Shown here one piece after another: positions 59,058 to 64,000 of a stretch of 64,000 nucleotides of DNA. This stretch comes from Achromobacter marplatensis (GTDB lineage Bacteria; Pseudomonadota; Gammaproteobacteria; Burkholderiales; Burkholderiaceae_B), in the NCBI RefSeq assembly GCF_002209535.1, contig NZ_NJIG01000001.1, positions 434,001 to 498,000 of the forward strand, in the 5' to 3' direction. How positions within the stretch are numbered: position 1 is the first letter of the stretch; each line of letters opens with the position of its first letter. Both the position numbers and the translations under genes were made by a program. The notes below the pieces were generated by a model. It ran no database searches. It saw nothing but the letters and a program-made list of their open reading frames with translations, and was not told where the DNA came from.

Positions 59058-60173
59058 ATGAAGTTTCTGAATCGCCTTACCCCGGTAGCCATGGCGCTTG
59101 GGGCACTTGCCTTGGCTGGCGCCGCGCACGCCGCCGACACGATCAAGATCGGCATTCCCCAGCCCATGACCGGTCCCAACACCCAATATGGCGACCAGAT
59201 CCAGGCCGGCGCCTTGACCGCTATCGAGACCATCAACGCCAAGGGCGGCGTGAAGGGCAAGAAGCTCGAACCGATCCTGATCGACGACGGCTGCGAACCC
59301 AAGCAGGCCGTGCCGGCCGCCAACCGCGTGGTCAACTCCGGCGCCAAGTTCGCCGTGGCCCATGCGTGCTCGGGCGTGACCGTTGCCGCCGTGAAGGTCT
59401 ACGAGGAAGAGGGGATTGTCGGCATCACCCCGGGCGCCACGTCGCCGCTGGTGACGGACACCATCAAGCCGCATTACTTCTTCCGCACCATCGGCCGCGA
59501 TGACCAGCAAGGCCCGTACGCCGCCAGCTACATCGCCAAGACGCTGAAGCCGCAGAAGGTCGCGGTGCTGCACGACAAGCAGACCTACGGCTCGGGCGTG
59601 GCCACCCAGGTCAAGGATTCGCTGGGCAAGGAAGGCGTGAACGTCGCCATGTTCGAAGGCATCAACGTCGGCGACAGCGATTACTCGGCCATCATCACCA
59701 AGCTGAAGTCCGCGGGCGTGGACCTGGTCTATTTCGGCGGCTACCACCCCGAACTCGGCCTGCTGCTGCGCCAGGCGCGCGAACAGGGCTTGAAGGTCCA
59801 GTTCATGGGTCCGGAAGGCACGGCCAACCAGGATCTGGTGGCCATCGCCGGCCCGGCCATCGACGGCCTGCTCGTCACGCTGCCGGCCGACTTCACCAAG
59901 CTGCCCGGCAACGAAAGCATCGTGAAGGCCTTCAAGGACGCCAAGCGCGATCCGGACGGCGCCTTCCAGATGCCGGCGTACGCCGCCGTGCAGATCCTGG
60001 CCGACAGCATCAACGCCGTGGGCGAAGATCCCGCCAAGGTCGCGGACTACATGCACAAGACTACCTTCAACACCGGCATCGGCAAGGTCGAATACGATGC
60101 CAAGGGTGATTTGAAGAACTTCGAGTTTGCTGTTTACAAATGGGACAAGAACGGAAAGAAGACCCAGCTGTAA
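59058..60173 (+). CDS. livK: Branched-chain amino-acid ABC importer binding protein
   Basis: The protein has 371 residues with a signal peptide (MKFLNRLTPVAMALGALAL, cleavage near AHAAD). It continues with IKIGIPQPMTGPNTQYGDQ, DDGCEPKQAVPAANRVV, VAHACSGVTVAAVKVYEEEG, RTIGRDDQQGPYAAS and YFGGYHPELGLLLRQA. Both disulfide cysteines are present. It is closely similar to the orphan at 46945-48072. It leads the complete liv operon; a hairpin separates it from livH. Confidence 0.93.
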   Translation: MKFLNRLTPVAMALGALALAGAAHAADTIKIGIPQPMTGPNTQYGDQIQAGALTAIETINAKGGVKGKKLEPILIDDGCEPKQAVPAANRVVNSGAKFAVAHACSGVTVAAVKVYEEEGIVGITPGATSPLVTDTIKPHYFFRTIGRDDQQGPYAASYIAKTLKPQKVAVLHDKQTYGSGVATQVKDSLGKEGVNVAMFEGINVGDSDYSAIITKLKSAGVDLVYFGGYHPELGLLLRQAREQGLKVQFMGPEGTANQDLVAIAGPAIDGLLVTLPADFTKLPGNESIVKAFKDAKRDPDGAFQMPAYAAVQILADSINAVGEDPAKVADYMHKTTFNTGIGKVEYDAKGDLKNFEFAVYKWDKNGKKTQL

Positions 60174-60184
60174 ACTCGCGATCC

Positions 60185-60203
60185 CGCCGGCGCGGTGCCG
60201 GCG
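60185..60203 (+). other. Hairpin between liv binding-protein gene and livH
   Basis: A perfect 7-bp stem (CGCCGGC at 60185-60191 with GCCGGCG at 60197-60203) and a 5-base loop, 11 bases after the binding-protein stop. No T-run follows. Possibly a 3' stabiliser that raises the level of the binding protein over the membrane parts. Confidence 0.5.
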
Positions 60204-60364
60204 TGTAGGGCCTGTCGTCCTCGTTGTGCCGTAATCCGCGTAGCGATGCGCCAAAAGCGCTGTGCGGCCGGCATCAGTTGACGGCAGGCCCTTATAAAAT
60301 ACGCCCAGGTTTCCGGCTCCGGGTCTCTCTACCGGGGCCGGAACCATTTGGAGCAAGAGAAATA

Positions 60365-61291
60365 ATGTCTGACCTCATACCCCAACTTACCCAGCAATTC
60401 TTCAATGGATTGTCTCTGGGCGCGATCTATGCGTTGATTGCCATCGGCTACACAATGGTCTACGGCATCATCGGTATGATCAACTTCGCCCACGGCGAAA
60501 TCTATATGATCGGCGCCTATGTCGGCCTGGTCACCTTGACGTCCATCGGCACCAACAGCGGCTTGCCGGTGCCATTCATCATCGCCGCCATGCTGCTTGT
60601 CGCGATCACCGTGACCGGCATCTACGGCTTTTCCGTCGAACGCGTGGCCTACCGGCCCGTACGAGGCAGCCCCCGACTGGTGGCGCTGATCTCGGCGATC
60701 GGCATGTCGATCTTCCTGCAGAACTGGGTGGCTCTTGGCCAAGGCGCGCGCGATATGGCCGTGCCCTCGCTGGTGTCGGGCGCCGTGCAGTTCCACATGG
60801 GATCGGACTTTGACGTGACGGTGCCGTATTCGCGCATCATGATCATCGTCGTGACGGTCGTGCTGATGGTCGGGCTGACGCTCTTCATCAAGTATTCCCG
60901 CATGGGCCGCGCCTCGCGCGCCTGCTCGCAGGACATGCACATGGCCAACCTGCTGGGCATCGACACCAATCGCGTGATTTCCTTCACGTTCGTGATGGGC
61001 GCGATCCTGGCGGCGGTGGGCGGCGTGCTGATCGCCATCACCATCGGCAAACTGAATCCCTTCATCGGCTTTTTGGCCGGCATCAAGGCCTTCACGGCAG
61101 CTGTGCTGGGCGGTATCGGCAGTATCCCCGGCGCCATGCTGGGTGGCGTGCTGCTGGGCCTGGCCGAAACGTTCGCAGCTGCGTATATCTCGTCACAGTA
61201 CAAGGACATCGTGGCGTTCTCGCTGCTGGTCTTGATTCTGCTGTTCCGTCCCACCGGGCTGCTGGGCAAACCTGAGGTGGAAAAAGTCTGA
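60365..61291 (+). CDS. livH: Branched-chain amino-acid ABC importer permease LivH
   Basis: The protein has 308 residues with about eight membrane segments: [29 protein letters not shown] in the first two and the conserved [14 protein letters not shown]. The permease loop has [19 protein letters not shown], then [15 protein letters not shown] and [21 protein letters not shown]. The start at 60365 has a GAGCAAGAGAAAT leader; an in-frame start at 60224 is far upstream without similarity. Its last base is the first base of livM. Confidence 0.95.
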   Translation: MSDLIPQLTQQFFNGLSLGAIYALIAIGYTMVYGIIGMINFAHGEIYMIGAYVGLVTLTSIGTNSGLPVPFIIAAMLLVAITVTGIYGFSVERVAYRPVRGSPRLVALISAIGMSIFLQNWVALGQGARDMAVPSLVSGAVQFHMGSDFDVTVPYSRIMIIVVTVVLMVGLTLFIKYSRMGRASRACSQDMHMANLLGIDTNRVISFTFVMGAILAAVGGVLIAITIGKLNPFIGFLAGIKAFTAAVLGGIGSIPGAMLGGVLLGLAETFAAAYISSQYKDIVAFSLLVLILLFRPTGLLGKPEVEKV

Positions 61292-62526
61292 TGTCGAAAA
61301 ATAATCTTAAAAACGCCACGATGGCGGCCGTGCTGACGGCGGTCATCGTTACCCCGGTATTCGGCCTGCAACTGATCCGCCAGGGTGCACGCACGTCAAT
61401 GGAATCCCACTGGGGGCTGGTGGCGCTTGCCGCGGCCGTCGTGTTCGTGTTCCAGATGCTGCGCCCGTGGATCGCCTTGCCGTTCAAGAAGCTCAAGACG
61501 GCGTTGCCGACCTTGCCGTCGGCGCCGGCGAAGAACCACAAGGGGATGATGCTGCTGATCCTGGCGATAGCGGTCGTCTGGCCGTTCTTCGCGGGACGCA
61601 GCTCGGTCGACATCGCCACGCTGGTGCTGATCTACGTGATGCTGGGCCTGGGCCTGAACATCGTGGTGGGGTTTGCCGGCCTGCTTGACCTGGGCTTTGT
61701 AGGCTTCTATGCCGTGGGCGCCTACACCTATGCCTTGCTGTATCACTGGGGCGGCTGGAGCTTCTGGGAAGCGCTGCCGTTCTCGGGCGCGATGGCGGCC
61801 TTGTTCGGCTTCGTGCTGGGTTTCCCAGTGCTGCGCCTGCGGGGCGACTACCTGGCCATCGTGACGCTGGGGTTCGGTGAAATGATCCGCCTGCTGCTGA
61901 TCAACCTGAATACGCTGACCGGAGGTCCGGACGGCATTTCGGGGATTCCGAAGCCCACCGTCTTCGGCCTGGAGATGACGCGCCGCGCCAGCACGGAAGG
62001 GGGCACGACGTTCCACGAGTTCTTCGGCCTGACGTTCCAGAACCAGGACATGGTGATCTATCTGTACATGATGGCGCTGTTGCTGGCGCTGGTCACGCTG
62101 TTCGTGTCGACGCGACTGATCCGCATGCCGGTCGGCCGTGCGTGGGAAGCGCTGCGCGAAGACGAGATCGCTTGCCGTTCGCTGGGCCTGAACCCCACGC
62201 GCATCAAGCTGTCCGCGTTCACGCTGGGCGCCACGTTTGCCGGCTTCGGTGGCGCGTTCTTCGCGGCGCGCCAAGGCATGGTGAACCCGGAATCCTTCAC
62301 CTTCATCGAATCTGCGCTGATCCTGGCCATTGTGGTGCTGGGCGGCATGGGCTCGCAGGTGGGCGTGATCCTGGCGGCCGTGCTGCTGACGGTCCTGCCT
62401 GAACTGGCGCGCGAATTCGCCGAGTACCGGATGCTGATGTTCGGTCTGGTGATGGTGTTGATGATGATGTGGCGTCCGCAGGGGTTGTTGCCCATGAAGC
62501 GTCCCCACGTGGAGCTGTCTAAATGA
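61291..62526 (+). CDS. livM: Branched-chain amino-acid ABC importer permease LivM
   Basis: The protein has 411 residues, with an N-terminal extension of about 95 residues carrying two more hydrophobic parts before the LivM core: [46 protein letters not shown] (in two pieces), [20 protein letters not shown], and [22 protein letters not shown]. It pairs with LivH. Coupled at both ends (start shares a base with the livH stop; stop overlaps livG by four). Confidence 0.95.
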   Translation: MSKNNLKNATMAAVLTAVIVTPVFGLQLIRQGARTSMESHWGLVALAAAVVFVFQMLRPWIALPFKKLKTALPTLPSAPAKNHKGMMLLILAIAVVWPFFAGRSSVDIATLVLIYVMLGLGLNIVVGFAGLLDLGFVGFYAVGAYTYALLYHWGGWSFWEALPFSGAMAALFGFVLGFPVLRLRGDYLAIVTLGFGEMIRLLLINLNTLTGGPDGISGIPKPTVFGLEMTRRASTEGGTTFHEFFGLTFQNQDMVIYLYMMALLLALVTLFVSTRLIRMPVGRAWEALREDEIACRSLGLNPTRIKLSAFTLGATFAGFGGAFFAARQGMVNPESFTFIESALILAIVVLGGMGSQVGVILAAVLLTVLPELAREFAEYRMLMFGLVMVLMMMWRPQGLLPMKRPHVELSK

Positions 62527-63290
62527 GCGAGGCATTGCTTAAAGTATCCGGACTGACCATGCGGTTCGGCGGCCTGCTGGCCGTCGACAGCGTGGCGTTC
62601 GAAGTCAAATCCGACGAGGTTTTCGCCATCATCGGCCCCAACGGGGCCGGCAAGACCACCGTGTTCAACTGCGTGGGCGGCTTCTACGCGCCGACGGCGG
62701 GCGACATCATCATGGACGGCAAGCCGATCACCGGCCTGCCCAGCCATAAGGTCGCGCGCCACGGGCTGGTGCGCACGTTCCAGAACGTGCGCCTGTTCAA
62801 GCAGCTGACCGTGCTGGAAAACCTGCTGGTCGCCCAGCACACGCAGGTGGAATCGCGGCTGTTGCCGGGCCTGCTGAAGCTCAAGGGCTATCGCCAGTCC
62901 GAAACCGATGCGCTGTCGCGCGCGGCGCAATGGCTGGACTTCATGGGCTTGCGCGAATTCGCCAACCGCGAAGCGGGCAACCTGGCGTACGGCCATCAGC
63001 GCCGGCTGGAGATCGCGCGCTGCATGATCACCAAGCCGCGCCTCTTGATGCTGGACGAACCGGCGGCTGGCCTGAACCCTCAGGAAAAGCGCGATCTGCA
63101 ATCGCTGATCGACCAACTGCGTCGCGAGTTCGGCGTCGCGGTACTGCTGATCGAGCACGACATGAGCCTGATCATGGGCATTTCCGACCGTATCCTCGTC
63201 ATGGAACACGGCAAGCCCATCACTACCGGCACCCCCGAGCAGGTGCGCAACGACGAGCGCGTCATCAAAGCGTACCTGGGGGAGGAATGA
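62523..63290 (+). CDS. livG: Branched-chain amino-acid ABC importer ATPase LivG
   Basis: The protein has 255 residues with Walker [13 protein letters not shown], signature [15 protein letters not shown], Walker [16 protein letters not shown] and the switch His in IEHDMSLIM. The LivG-type C-terminus ([21 protein letters not shown]) is complete. The start overlaps livM by four bases (ATGA). Confidence 0.96.
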   Translation: MSEALLKVSGLTMRFGGLLAVDSVAFEVKSDEVFAIIGPNGAGKTTVFNCVGGFYAPTAGDIIMDGKPITGLPSHKVARHGLVRTFQNVRLFKQLTVLENLLVAQHTQVESRLLPGLLKLKGYRQSETDALSRAAQWLDFMGLREFANREAGNLAYGHQRRLEIARCMITKPRLLMLDEPAAGLNPQEKRDLQSLIDQLRREFGVAVLLIEHDMSLIMGISDRILVMEHGKPITTGTPEQVRNDERVIKAYLGEE

Positions 63291-63991
63291 TGCTTAAGCT
63301 GGAAAACATACACACCTATTACGGCGCCATCCAGGCGTTGAACGGCGTGTCCGTGGACGTCAACAAGGGCGAAATCGTGACCTTGATCGGGGCTAACGGC
63401 GCCGGCAAGACAACGCTGCTGATGACGGTCTGCGGCAATCCCCGGGCCCGTGAAGGCAAGATCACGTTCGAAGGCGAGGACATCACCAACAAGGACACGC
63501 ACCACATCATGCGCAATGGCATCGCCATTTCGCCGGAAGGTCGCCGGGTCTTCAAGGACCTGACCGTTGCCGAAAACCTGATGATGGGCGGCTTCTTCTC
63601 GAAGCGGTCGGAAATCGAGGCGGGCATCGAGCACGTCTACGGCTTGTTCCCGCGCTTGAAGGAGCGTTCCAGCCAGCGTGCCGGCCTGATGTCGGGCGGC
63701 GAGCAGCAGATGCTGGCTATCGGCCGTGCTTTGATGACGCGTCCGCGCCTGCTGTTGCTGGACGAACCCACGTTGGGTCTGGCGCCCCTGGTAATCGCGC
63801 AGATCTTCGACATCATCCGCGAGATCCGCGAACAAGGCGTGACGGTGTTCCTGGTGGAGCAGAACGCGAACAAGGCGCTGGGCGTGGCCGACCGCGGTTA
63901 TGTGCTGGAGAACGGCCGTGTCGTGCTGCAGGACACGGGCGCCAATCTGCTGGTCAATGATCAGGTCCGCAAGGCTTACCTGGGCGGCTGA
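63290..63991 (+). CDS. livF: Branched-chain amino-acid ABC importer ATPase LivF
   Basis: The protein has 233 residues with LENIHTYYGAIQALNGVSVDV at the start (in two parts), Walker A GANGAGKTTLL, signature LMSGGEQQMLAIGRALM, Walker B LLLLDEPTLGLAPL and VFLVEQNANKAL. Two adjacent ATGs occur (63287 and 63290); the second is preferred because GGGGGAGG lies too close to the first. It completes the liv operon just before the window end. Confidence 0.95.
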   Translation: MLKLENIHTYYGAIQALNGVSVDVNKGEIVTLIGANGAGKTTLLMTVCGNPRAREGKITFEGEDITNKDTHHIMRNGIAISPEGRRVFKDLTVAENLMMGGFFSKRSEIEAGIEHVYGLFPRLKERSSQRAGLMSGGEQQMLAIGRALMTRPRLLLLDEPTLGLAPLVIAQIFDIIREIREQGVTVFLVEQNANKALGVADRGYVLENGRVVLQDTGANLLVNDQVRKAYLGG

Positions 63992-64000
63992 CGTTCAGAA

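Overview
The window looks like chromosome from a high-GC betaproteobacterium of the family Alcaligenaceae, most likely Achromobacter or a close Bordetella relative. The reasons are two Bug-type (TctC) periplasmic receptors next to catabolic genes, a LysR-rich catabolic layout, and the gene content of the ugp, liv, dps and oxyR neighbourhoods. This is inference from gene content; no 16S or tRNA gene is present to confirm it.

Layout. Positions 1-3012 hold a partial LysR regulator facing two pirins, with a perfect palindrome between them, then a Bug receptor. 3021-6630 (minus) is a ferric-iron ABC importer with a Fur-like box upstream and two hairpins after the binding-protein gene. 6888-7664 is ferredoxin-NADP reductase. 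7737-10494 (minus) is a Bug receptor plus a split AtuA pair, facing a LysR gene. 11616-15817 holds ridA, recG, oxyR and dps.

16066-45371 is an ABC-transporter-dependent capsule locus of KpsMTEDCS type, with distinctly lower GC over about 17-36 kb. It contains a short-chain reductase and an LtaS-like phosphoglycerol transferase, the export genes kpsE, an OPX lipoprotein, kpsM and kpsT, several glycosyltransferases (one fused to a pyruvyltransferase), wecC and wecB for UDP-ManNAcA, and kpsS and kpsC for the Kdo linker. It ends with an alpha-oxoamine synthase and a 2539-residue fully reducing polyketide/fatty-acid synthase. The reductase, LtaS-like enzyme, oxoamine synthase and synthase match the wcbP, wcbQ, wcbT and wcbR set of Burkholderia capsule loci. 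Read together they look like a pathway for a dedicated, sphingoid-like lipid anchor for the capsule. This is the most interesting system in the window.

46078-52522 holds an RBBP9-type hydrolase, an orphan Leu/Ile/Val-binding protein, an RstAB-like two-component system, a serine-hydrolase-fold lipoprotein that has lost its nucleophile, and a MipA/OmpV porin. 52618-57024 (minus) is the glycerol-3-phosphate importer ugpBAEC, with a Pho-box-like array upstream. 57219-58603 is proC and yhhQ. 59058-63991 is a complete branched-chain amino-acid importer (binding protein, livH, livM, livG, livF). No CRISPR array, insertion sequence, tRNA or rRNA gene was recognised.
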